NCBI GenBank assembly: GCA_003551745.1
Contig: PUNI01000335.1
Location: 1-5,724, forward strand
Source of the DNA: Paracoccaceae bacterium
GTDB taxonomy: Bacteria; Pseudomonadota; Alphaproteobacteria; Rhodobacterales; Rhodobacteraceae
Direction: 5' to 3'
Length of the DNA stretch: 5,724 nucleotides
This document shows positions 1-5,724 of this stretch, piece by piece; the stretch's first letter is position 1; the number at the start of each line of letters is the position of its first letter. Both the position numbers and the translations under genes were made by a program. The notes under the pieces are model-generated. The model saw only the letters and a list, made by a program, of their open reading frames with translations, was not told the DNA's origin and did no database searches.

Positions 1-72
1 AGGATGTCGGTCTCGGAGATGCGGTCGGAGGACAGCACCCCCTCGGCCTCCTGCGCGTCGACCGAGAGGTCC
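1..72. repeat. Left copy of 294-bp-offset direct repeat inside the hub fragment
   Basis: Bases 1-72 match 295-366 at 70 of 72 positions. The differences are g27/c321 and g30/c324. On the minus strand both change only the third base of adjacent Ser codons (TCC TCC against TCG TCG), so the protein is identical. Matching stops right after base 72. The copy touches the window edge, so its true length on the left is unknown. Confidence 0.95.
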
Positions 73-294
73 ACGCCGCAGCGGGCGTCGGCGAGGCGGG
101 CGTCGCAGAAGGCCTGGAAGGTGCGGCCGACGCTCTGGTCGAGGACATGGGCGAGGCTGCGGACCTCGGCGACGAAGGCCACGCGGCCGCGGCGGATCTC
201 GCCGATGCTGCCGCGGCGCATCAGCACGCGCTGCGCGGGATCGGCCCAGTTGACGCGCCAGACCTCGACCTCGGCGCCGTCCCAGCGGCCGTCG

Positions 295-366
295 AGGATG
301 TCGGTCTCGGAGATGCGGTCCGACGACAGCACCCCCTCGGCCTCCTGCGCGTCGACCGAGAGGTCC
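295..366. repeat. Right copy of the direct repeat inside the hub fragment
   Basis: This is the copy in its natural family context: it follows FTASEIRAGS and precedes the DGRWDGAEVEV block of the minus-strand hub frame. The offset to the left copy is 294 bases, exactly 98 codons, so the reading frame is kept through the duplication. The shared end (GGACCTCTCGGTCGAC on the minus strand) lies where DARCGVDLS and AGSDLSVD both encode DLS, so a short homology there could have served as the joining point. Confidence 0.95.
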
Positions 367-483
367 GAGCCCGCGCGGATCTCGGAGGCGGTGAAGCCGG
401 CCTCGGGTTCGAAGGCGGTGCCGTCGAAGGCGAGCGTCCGGTCGTGGTCGGTGAAGCCGAGGGTGAGCCCGTCGGCGCGGCGG

Positions 484-636
484 CTCCCCGACCACTACAC
501 AGCCCGCTGGCTGGAGCGCGAAAGCCAGCTCCACACCGCCCGCGACCGGATCGGCCGCGACACCCTCGAGGCAGCCCGCCGCTGGCAGGCCCCCGACCTT
601 CACGACCATGGCCCCACCGCAGGAGCCCCCGCATGA
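484..636 (+). CDS. 3' end of an unidentified gene of the element (partial)
   Basis: The last ~50 codons of a plus-strand gene start near LPDHYTARWLERESQL and end ...HDHGPTAGAPA with TGA at 634-636. The residue pattern is charged and probably helical (ARWLERESQLHTARDRIG). I do not recognise the family. It is taken as real because its stop overlaps the next ATG in an ATGA, its codons are mostly C-ending like the genes downstream, and the frame lies directly upstream of the ATPase. The frame stays open to base 4, but everything left of about 484 is antisense to the hub fragment, so the true 5' part is missing: cut off by a rearrangement or by a chimeric join at about 480-490. Confidence 0.55.
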   Translation, partial: LPDHYTARWLERESQLHTARDRIGRDTLEAARRWQAPDLHDHGPTAGAPA

Positions 637-1736
637 CCATCCGCTTCATCCCGGTCGCGGACATCCACGACCCGCTCACCGTCACCCTCGGCCTCTCCGG
701 CGCCAGCGGCACCGGCAAGACCTACAGCGCGCTCCTCGTGGCCCGCGGGCTGGCCGAGGCCGCCACCGGCCGCTCCGGCGCCCCCATCGGCTATGTCGAC
801 ACCGAGAACCGCCGCGCGCTGCACTACAAGCAGGCCTTCCCCGAGATGGCCCACTTCGACATGCAGGCGGTCGACGCTGACGGGAACCTTGTGGGCTTCG
901 GCCCCGAGCGCTGGATCGAGGTCATCGACGCGGCCGAGGAGGCCCAGCTCCCGGTCCTCGTCATCGACAGCTTCAGCCATGCCTGGGAGGGGGTGGGCGG
1001 GGTCCTCGACCTGCACGCCCAGACCCTCGACCGGCTGACCCGCGGCGACGACAGCAAGAAGGACGCGCGGTCGCAGCTGGCCTGGGCCGAGGTCAAGCCC
1101 CGCTACCGCCGCCTGATCGACCGGATCGTGCGCGCCAACTGCCACATGGTCATCTGCACCCGCGCCAAGCCGGTGCTGCAGGACCCCCGCAGCGGCAAGA
1201 ACGCCCGCAAGACCAGGACCCGGCGCGCCGACGTGCCCTGGGACGTGGCCGGCGACGGCGACCTGCTGTTCGAGATGCCCGCCATGATGATGCTGGACCC
1301 GGCCGCCCCCGGCTGCCCCGTCCACCAGATCAAATGCGCCTACCAGTTCCGCGCCCTCTTCGACCCCCGCCGCCCGATGGGGGTCGAGACCGGCCGCGCC
1401 ATGGCCGCCTGGGCGAAGGGCCAGGGCGACGCCCAGGCCCAGAAGCAGCTCCTCGACGACGCCCGCGCCGCCGCCCGCAAGGGCCGCGACGCCTTCACCG
1501 CCTTCTGGAACAGCGACCGCGGCAAGGAACACCGCGCGCTCCTGCGCAGCATCCTCGACGAATGCCAGAGCCTCGCGCGCGAGGCCGACGCCGAGGCCGA
1601 GGCCTGCGACACCGACCCCTTCGGCCTGCCGCCGCTACCGGAGCACCACGCCCTCTCCGACGCCGACCGCGCGCGCATCGCCGCCGAGGTCCGCGCCGAA
1701 ACCGACCGCCTCGCCCGCGAGGCCGCCGGACCGTGA
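633..1736 (+). CDS. Phage-type RecA-fold ATPase, Sak4-like (AAA_24 / single-strand annealing family)
   Basis: A 367-residue protein. A Walker A motif GASGTGKT lies at residues 23-30, followed by YVDTENRRA (54-62) and a Walker B strand LPVLVIDS (106-113). The later block HMVICTRAK (171-179) is the strand with arginine/lysine typical of phage nucleotide-binding proteins of the AAA_24/Sak4 group. These are RecA-like ATPases thought to assist single-strand annealing and recombination in phage replication modules. The C-terminal third adds an Ala/Arg/Glu-rich helical region with KGRDAFTAFW and a tail rich in acidic residues, resembling C-terminal regions of other phage recombination proteins (inference). 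The start at 633 is preferred because AGGAG at 621-625 lies 7 bases upstream and ATGA overlaps the preceding stop; the open frame back to 147 is antisense to the hub fragment. The protein is presumably cytoplasmic. Fold and phage origin are confident; the annealing role is inferred. Confidence 0.8.
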   Translation: MTIRFIPVADIHDPLTVTLGLSGASGTGKTYSALLVARGLAEAATGRSGAPIGYVDTENRRALHYKQAFPEMAHFDMQAVDADGNLVGFGPERWIEVIDAAEEAQLPVLVIDSFSHAWEGVGGVLDLHAQTLDRLTRGDDSKKDARSQLAWAEVKPRYRRLIDRIVRANCHMVICTRAKPVLQDPRSGKNARKTRTRRADVPWDVAGDGDLLFEMPAMMMLDPAAPGCPVHQIKCAYQFRALFDPRRPMGVETGRAMAAWAKGQGDAQAQKQLLDDARAAARKGRDAFTAFWNSDRGKEHRALLRSILDECQSLAREADAEAEACDTDPFGLPPLPEHHALSDADRARIAAEVRAETDRLAREAAGP

Positions 1737-1818
1737 CGGCCTGCGACCCAAAGGCCGCAGCCCGGCGCGATCCCGCGCCAGGGGCAGCTCCAGACGCGGC
1801 AACCTCGCACAGGATCGG

Positions 1819-1836
1819 AAATCAACCCATTGATTT
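1819..1836. promoter_or_regulatory. AT-rich perfect inverted repeat in the gap before the 91-aa gene
   Basis: AAATCAA (1819-1825) and TTGATTT (1830-1836) form a perfect 7-base inverted repeat around a 4-base spacer. It lies in the most AT-rich stretch of the plus-strand block and is followed by TTACTGTAACGTAAG, which itself contains TTAC-T-GTAA. The 163-base gap between the ATPase and the next gene is the only sizeable gap in this block. A repressor or XRE/Cro-like operator, or part of a promoter for 1900-3551, would fit. I see no convincing -35/-10 pair, and the stem is too weak for a good terminator. Confidence 0.4.
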
Positions 1837-1899
1837 TACTGTAACGTAAGCCTGTGTGCGCTGTCTGGAGAGGCCCACCCCACCGCTCAGGAGGACCCC

Positions 1900-2175
1900 A
1901 TGACCGAGACCCTCACCACCCCCGAAACCCGCAAGCGCGGCCGCCCACCGAAGGACCCCGCCGCCCAGCTGCCCCCGCTGGACCCCACGCAGGAGATCCA
2001 CGTCGTCCTCTACCGCGCCGGCTCCACCGACCGCGCCGAGGTCCTCGACAGCGCCGACGCCGCCGCCGCCCGCGCGCAGGAACTCGCCGCCAGCCGCGGC
2101 AACACCGTCTTCACCTTCGGCCCCCCGACCGGCGCCTACAGCGTCGCCGCCGTCAACCTGCTGGCCCGAAACTGA
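1900..2175 (+). CDS. Small unknown protein with AT-hook-like N-terminus
   Basis: A 91-residue protein. The N-terminus carries RKRGRPPKDP (residues about 11-20), a basic RGRP core like an AT-hook, which binds the DNA minor groove. The rest, EIHVVLYRAGS through an Ala-rich helix to NTVFTFGPPTGAYSVAAVNLL, looks like a small alpha/beta domain with two strands around one helix. There is no cysteine, signal peptide or membrane segment. AGGAGG at 1889-1894 lies 5 bases before the ATG, an excellent ribosome binding site. It sits between the ATPase and the excisionase-like gene and shares the nearly all-C/G third positions of the ATPase gene. I do not recognise the family; a DNA-binding accessory or regulator of the element is possible, but this rests on the short basic motif alone. 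Confidence 0.7.
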   Translation: MTETLTTPETRKRGRPPKDPAAQLPPLDPTQEIHVVLYRAGSTDRAEVLDSADAAAARAQELAASRGNTVFTFGPPTGAYSVAAVNLLARN

Positions 2176-2238
2176 CCCGAGGCGGGCGGACCAGCCGCCC
2201 GCCGGACCAACGCGCATGCGAAACCCAAGGGACAAGAC

Positions 2239-2472
2239 ATGAGCACCACCGTCCGCCCGTTTGTGCCTGCAAGACTGCTGGGAGAGCGCGCGGCGGCCGA
2301 ATACCTCGGGGTGTCCCCCACGACCCTCCGCGGCCTCGGATTGCCGCGGCGGGTTCTGGGCGCAAGGCGGCTCTATGATGTCGCCGACCTCGAGGAATTC
2401 GCCGATGGTCTGCCCTATGAAGGTGAGCCGGAGAAGAACACGTGCGACGAAATCTGGGGCAGAACGGCGTAA
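2239..2472 (+). CDS. MerR/HTH_17-type DNA-binding protein, probable excisionase
   Basis: A 77-residue protein. LLGERAAAEYLGVSPTTLRGLGLPRRVLGARRLYDVADLEEFADGL (about residues 13-58) fits the excisionase-type winged helix-turn-helix (HTH_17) pattern: an AAxYLGVS recognition helix, a short wing with R and Y, then a DLxEF helix. Such proteins bind and bend attachment-site DNA to steer an integrase toward excision, and they often repress as well. AAGGGA at 2227-2232 is 6 bases before the ATG. The gene lies immediately upstream of the integrase and overlaps its start by 31 bases, the usual xis-int pairing. The fold is clear from sequence; the excisionase role is inferred from size and neighbourhood. 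A plain transcriptional regulator is the alternative. Confidence 0.75.
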   Translation: MSTTVRPFVPARLLGERAAAEYLGVSPTTLRGLGLPRRVLGARRLYDVADLEEFADGLPYEGEPEKNTCDEIWGRTA

Positions 2473-3551
2473 GGCTCAGACATGTGCACACCGTCCGCAA
2501 GGGCGGGCGGGTCTACCGGTATCTCCGGGCGCCGGGCCGGGAACGGGTCCGGCTTCCGGACTTGCCGCTCGATCATCCCGACTTCATGGCCGCCTATCTC
2601 GCGGCCTTGCAGGAGGCGCCGAAGGCAGTTCGCAAGCCCGGAGCCGGCACCATTGCGGCGCTGGTGGAGGCCTACTTGCGGAGTTCGGATCATGCCGGTC
2701 TTTCCCCGGACTACCGCCGCATCATCAAGCGGGAGGCCGAGGCCATTGCCCGAGCCGGAGGTCACGCCCGGGCTGCCGATCTGCGCCCCAACCACATTGC
2801 CGTCGATCTCGCGCCGCTCGCGCCATTCGCCGCCCGCAACCGCCGGTCCGCCTGGCGCGCCATCTGCCGCCACGCCCATGAGATCGGCCTGCTCGAGAGC
2901 AATCCCGCGGAGAATGTGCGTGGCAAGAAGCTGCCCAAGAGCGACGGCTTTCCGCCATGGACTTCCGCGGAGGTCGACAAGTTCCGCGAGCATTGGGCGC
3001 TCGGCAGCGTCCAGCGCCTCGCGTTCGAGCTGCTCTACTGGACCGGCTGCCGAATCGGCGATGCGGTGAAGCTCGGGCCGCAGAATGTGGCGCGGGACGG
3101 TGTGCTGGAGTTCAAGCAGAGCAAGACCGGCAACCCCGCCTGCGTTCCATGGACCTGCGCGCTGCCACCCTATGCCGCGGCGATGGAGGCAGACCGTGAC
3201 CTCCTGCACGCTGCCATCGCGGCGCATCCCAGCGGACACCTGACATGGCTGGCGACCGCCTGGGGAAAGCCCCGCACCGTCGCCGGCCTCGGCAATCTCA
3301 TGACGAACGCCGCGCAGGCCGCCGGGCTGGCGAAATCGGCCCATGGCCTGCGCAAGGCACGGTCGGTCGCACTGGCAGAGGCGGGGGCCACCGCCCACCA
3401 GATCAGTGCCTGGACCGGGCACGAAACGCTCCGCGAGGTAGCGCGCTACACGAGGTCCGCGGACCGCCGGCGGGCAGTCATGGGAACGGATGCAGACCGC
3501 GATTCTGTAAACCCGGGTGATGAAGTTTACAGGTCGGCGGAAAAGGGATGA
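2442..3551 (+). CDS. int: Tyrosine site-specific recombinase (phage/island integrase)
   Basis: A 369-residue protein that should cut and rejoin attP and attB through a 3'-phosphotyrosine intermediate. The full catalytic set is visible: R204 in WTGCRIGDAVKL, K228 in QSKTG, H301/R304 in HGLR, H327 in TGHETL and nucleophile Y336 in ARYTRS. The N-terminal ~65 residues (HTVRKGGRVYRYLRAPG) resemble an arm-binding domain, and residues about 66-165 the SAM-like core-binding domain (LVEAYLRSSDHAGLS...NPAENVRGKK). The length is normal, so it is probably active. The start is GTG at 2442 with GGAGAAG at 2430-2436; this overlaps the excisionase-like gene by 31 bases and suggests coupled translation. It ends 24 bases before the CCA end of the convergent tRNA-Val gene. 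Codon choice is more mixed (CGA, AGA, AGG, GGG, TTG present) than in the two genes at 633-2175. Confidence 0.93.
   Translation: MRRNLGQNGVRLRHVHTVRKGGRVYRYLRAPGRERVRLPDLPLDHPDFMAAYLAALQEAPKAVRKPGAGTIAALVEAYLRSSDHAGLSPDYRRIIKREAEAIARAGGHARAADLRPNHIAVDLAPLAPFAARNRRSAWRAICRHAHEIGLLESNPAENVRGKKLPKSDGFPPWTSAEVDKFREHWALGSVQRLAFELLYWTGCRIGDAVKLGPQNVARDGVLEFKQSKTGNPACVPWTCALPPYAAAMEADRDLLHAAIAAHPSGHLTWLATAWGKPRTVAGLGNLMTNAAQAAGLAKSAHGLRKARSVALAEAGATAHQISAWTGHETLREVARYTRSADRRRAVMGTDADRDSVNPGDEVYRSAEKG
3505..3532. repeat. Inverted repeat at the integrase 3' end, possible integrase/excisionase binding site
   Basis: CTGTAAAC (3505-3512) and GTTTACAG (3525-3532) are perfect 8-base inverted copies around a 12-base spacer. 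They lie in the last codons of the integrase, 44 bases from the tRNA CCA end. The spacer carries GGGTGATGA (3515-3523), identical to 3580-3588 at the tRNA 3' end, and TGTAAAC recurs at 3615-3621 in the anticodon loop. Such repeats near attP often bind recombination proteins, but no function is shown. It is not a terminator: no T tract follows directly. Confidence 0.45.
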
Positions 3552-3575
3552 TTTTTCAGAGGTCTGCGAGGGCGG

Positions 3576-3625
3576 TGGTGGGTGATGACGGACTCGAACC
3601 GCCGACATCCTCGGTGTAAACGAGG
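3576..3625. other. Probable attachment site (attR-side junction) in the tRNA 3' half
   Basis: An integrase gene pointing at the tRNA 3' end at 24 bases distance is the classical sign of integration into a tRNA gene. Crossover normally falls in the anticodon or T-loop region and regenerates the 3' half, so the core should lie somewhere in 3576-3625 (anticodon stem-loop 3609-3625; T loop around 3592-3598). Its exact limits cannot be set because the matching attL copy is not in the window; I searched by eye for the tRNA 3' sequence elsewhere and found none. Confidence 0.55.
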
Positions 3626-3651
3626 CGCTCTACCGACTGAGCTAATCACCC
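3576..3651 (-). tRNA. tRNA-Val, anticodon UAC, CCA encoded
   Basis: The minus strand folds as a canonical cloverleaf. Acceptor stem GGGTGAT/ATCACCC is followed by discriminator A and encoded CCA (3578-3576). The D arm is GCTC-AGTCGGTA-GAGC. The anticodon stem is CCTCG/CGAGG with loop TTTACAC, giving anticodon TAC at 3618-3616 for valine codon GUA. The T arm is GGCGG-TTCGAGT-CCGTC with one G-T pair. Length is 73 bases plus CCA. All stems are intact, so the gene remains functional after insertion of the element: its 3' end is supplied by the host or by an identical copy on the element. Confidence 0.97.
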
Positions 3652-3704
3652 GTGCCGGACGGATACGCCGTCGCGCCGCCGTCTGACAAGCCTTGCCGCG
3701 CGGC

Positions 3705-4505
3705 TCAGGTCGAGAGAAAGCGCACGGGCTCGCCCGGTGCGAGGATCGCGGCGGTCAGCCGGTCGGTGGCCCAGGCGCCTGTGTCCAGTGCGATGCGTCC
3801 GGAGCGCGCCGAGGGGCGTTTGACGATGGTGTGGCCATGGGCGACCCAGAGGCCGTCGCCGCGCGGCCGGGCCAGGAACTCCGGATGGCCCCAGAGCAGC
3901 GTCCCGGCCACCTGCGCGTCGATCGGCTGCTCGGGGTCGGCCGCGGCATGCACGATCGCCACGTTGCCGCATTGCGCGATCAGCGGCCGCGCGCGCAGCC
4001 AGGCTTCGAGGCCCTCCGGCCGCCCGGCGTCGAGCGCCTCGGCGAGAGCGTCGCGGGCGGCTTCGAGCACTTCGGCGCCGGCATCCTCCGGCACGCCCTC
4101 CAGCCCGAAGCTCTGGAGCGTCTGGACGCCGCCATTGCGCAGCCAGCGCGGGCCGGAGAGCAGCGGGTCGTCCAGGAAATCCAGCAGCATGCGCTCATGG
4201 TTGCCCATCAGGCAGAGCATCTCGCCTTCGGCTTCCGGATCGGCGGCGAGGCTGGTATCGAGCGTTGCCAGCAGTTCCAGAACCCGCCGGCTGTCGGGGC
4301 CGCGGTCGATATAGTCGCCCACGAACACGGCGAGAGGGTGCTCATGTCCGCTGGCCGCCTGATCCGCGTCGATCAGGTCGAAGAGCCTGTTCAGGAGATC
4401 GGCCCGCCCGTGGATGTCGCCAACCAGATAGAGCGGGCGGTCGGGCTCTGGCCGCTGCGCGGGCGCAAGGCGCAACAGGCGGCGCAGCAGATCGAGGGGG
4501 TGCAT
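3705..4505 (-). CDS. PPP-family metallophosphoesterase (serine/threonine-protein-phosphatase-like)
   Basis: A 266-residue cytoplasmic protein with the calcineurin-like phosphoesterase motifs in order: GDIHGR (29-34), GDYIDRGPDS (63-72), GNHER (101-105), VHAA (about H186) and AHGHT (222-226), followed by IALDTGA. These provide the two-metal-centre Asp, Asn and His ligands, so activity is expected. The family includes bacterial PrpA/PrpB-type protein phosphatases and diadenosine-tetraphosphate hydrolase relatives; the substrate cannot be told from sequence. GDYIDRG and GNHE favour the protein-phosphatase-like branch. The ATG at 4505 is chosen because AAGGA lies 8 bases upstream; an in-frame TTG at 4526 would add 7 residues but has no better signal. 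The gene stands between tRNA-Val and the groEL terminator in the same orientation. The terminator and a 102-base gap up to it suggest its own promoter, which I cannot locate. Confidence 0.88.
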   Translation of the reverse strand: MHPLDLLRRLLRLAPAQRPEPDRPLYLVGDIHGRADLLNRLFDLIDADQAASGHEHPLAVFVGDYIDRGPDSRRVLELLATLDTSLAADPEAEGEMLCLMGNHERMLLDFLDDPLLSGPRWLRNGGVQTLQSFGLEGVPEDAGAEVLEAARDALAEALDAGRPEGLEAWLRARPLIAQCGNVAIVHAAADPEQPIDAQVAGTLLWGHPEFLARPRGDGLWVAHGHTIVKRPSARSGRIALDTGAWATDRLTAAILAPGEPVRFLST

Positions 4506-4607
4506 CCGGCAAATCCTTGCGGGCAACGGCTGTCGCAGAGGTAACCGGGCCGGTCGAGGGCTTCAAGCGGCCCCTCTTGCGGCCGGCGCAGAGCCGCGCG
4601 GAAAGCA

Positions 4608-4633
4608 GAAAGGGGGCCCGTGGGCCCCCTTTC
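4608..4633 (-). terminator. Hairpin terminator of groEL
   Basis: GAAAGGGGGCCC (4608-4619) and GGGCCCCCTTTC (4622-4633) are perfect 12-base inverted copies separated by only GT, so the loop opens to about 4 bases. The hairpin lies 22 bases beyond the groEL stop on the minus strand. The A/T tracts are inside the stem base, and the bases after it on the minus strand (TGCTTTCC) are only moderately T-rich. It is still the strongest hairpin in the window and well placed for intrinsic termination. Confidence 0.8.
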
Positions 4634-4655
4634 GCAACCGCTGACGCGGCCGGGA

Positions 4656-5724
<1,069 letters not shown>

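Larger units (their letters stand above)
1..482 (-). pseudogene. Fragment of DUF2163/TIGR02218 phage or GTA tail hub protein, 5' truncated, internally duplicated
   Basis: This is a minus-strand frame with no stop from about 494 to the left edge. It reads RADGLTLGFTDHDRTLAFDG, then a segment with FEPEAGFTASEI, DGRWDGAEVEVWRVNWADP, a RRGSIGEI stretch and CDARLADARCGVDL. These are hallmarks of the DUF2163 family (TIGR02218; gp13-type hub of rhodobacterial GTAs and related siphophages), which sits at the tail tip between the distal tail protein and the cell-wall peptidase. Family members start about 20-30 residues earlier and continue well beyond DARCGVDL. Here the N-terminus is lost: the frame meets TAG at 497-495 with no start codon. 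After DARCGVDL the sequence does not continue as the family normally does but re-enters SVDAQEAEGVLSSDRISETD, already read 98 codons before. I therefore call it a rearranged remnant or a chimeric sequence end. Family assignment is firm; whether it is phage- or GTA-derived is open. Confidence 0.8.
484..3580 (+). mobile_element. tRNA-proximal end of an integrative element or prophage
   Basis: The block has all genes on the plus strand running toward tRNA-Val: unknown gene tail, Sak4-like ATPase, AT-hook-like small protein, excisionase-like protein, integrase. Its orientation is opposite to the minus-strand housekeeping genes on the right. The right boundary lies within the tRNA 3' half. The left limit given is only where the readable plus-strand gene content stops at the junction with the hub fragment; the real left end is outside. 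A phage ATPase with a hub-like fragment suggests a prophage or phage-derived island, but capsid, portal and terminase genes are not in view. Confidence 0.7.

Noticed and set aside
1..366. CRISPR array or diversity-generating repeat
   Set aside because: There are only two copies, 72 bases each, 294 bases apart and in a coding frame; no short regular spacers, reverse transcriptase or A-biased variation.
4..483. Plus-strand Ser/Arg-rich frame continuous with the gene tail at 484-636
   Set aside because: Low-complexity translation of the strand opposite the hub gene. It contains the same repeat in meaningless form; only the part after about 484 looks like protein.
147..632. N-terminal extension of the ATPase by 162 codons
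   Set aside because: This part is antisense to the well-supported hub fragment and lacks family features. The ATG at 633 has AGGAG at a good distance and an ATGA overlap, and the protein from there begins with a normal core strand before Walker A.
600..1532. Long minus-strand frame (310 codons) opposite the ATPase gene
   Set aside because: Gly/Ala/Val-rich shadow caused by high GC third positions; no motif, and the opposite strand carries clear Walker motifs.
1741..1768. Imperfect GC hairpin after the ATPase stop as a terminator
   Set aside because: The stem has a mismatch, the loop is 10 bases and there is no T tract on either side.
2415..3608. Long minus-strand frame (397 codons) opposite the integrase and running into the tRNA
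   Set aside because: Shadow of the integrase, which has all catalytic residues; the frame overlaps the tRNA gene.
3693..4544. Plus-strand frame of 283 codons opposite the metallophosphoesterase
   Set aside because: Shadow frame; the minus strand shows the complete GDxHG, GDxxDRG, GNHE and GHT series.
4547..4573. GGGCCG/CGGCCC inverted repeat upstream of the phosphatase gene
   Set aside because: Only 6 bases with a 15-base spacer in GC-rich DNA; expected by chance and not followed by a T tract.

Overview
The window looks like chromosomal DNA of a high-GC alphaproteobacterium, most likely Rhodobacterales/Rhodobacteraceae. The basis is the GroEL sequence with its Gly/Met tail, a tail-hub-like fragment of the kind found in rhodobacterial gene transfer agents (GTAs) and related phages, and strongly G/C-ending codons. 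It joins conserved backbone on the right to the end of an integrative element on the left.

Right part (about 3576-5724, all minus strand): a complete tRNA-Val(UAC) gene with encoded CCA, a PPP-type metallophosphoesterase, a strong hairpin terminator, and the last two thirds of groEL, which runs off the right edge. This is ordinary housekeeping sequence.

Middle part (about 484-3551, all plus strand): the tRNA-proximal end of a phage-like or integrative element. In order it holds the last ~50 codons of an unidentified gene, a RecA-fold/Sak4-like phage ATPase joined to it by an ATGA stop/start overlap, a 91-residue unknown protein with an AT-hook-like N-terminus, a MerR-type helix-turn-helix protein that is probably the excisionase, and a complete tyrosine integrase. 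The integrase ends 24 bases from the encoded CCA of tRNA-Val, the usual arrangement for an element inserted in a tRNA 3' end. Excisionase and integrase overlap and are presumably co-translated. The ATPase would serve recombination or replication of the element. Codon choice differs between the ATPase/91-aa block (almost all C/G third positions) and the excisionase/integrase block, which suggests separate histories.

Left part (1 to about 482): an open minus-strand frame for part of a DUF2163/TIGR02218 protein (phage/GTA tail hub, GTA gp13 type). It has lost its 5' end at about 480-490, where it abuts the oppositely oriented tail of the plus-strand gene. It also contains an in-frame 98-codon duplication: bases 1-72 and 295-366 match at 70 of 72 positions and both differences are synonymous. 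This is either a real rearranged phage or GTA remnant or a chimeric sequence end, and it is the oddest part of the window. No attL copy of the tRNA end is visible, so the other end of the element lies outside the window. I found no clearly new defence or other system; the most useful leads are the hub duplication and junction and the repeats around the tRNA attachment site.
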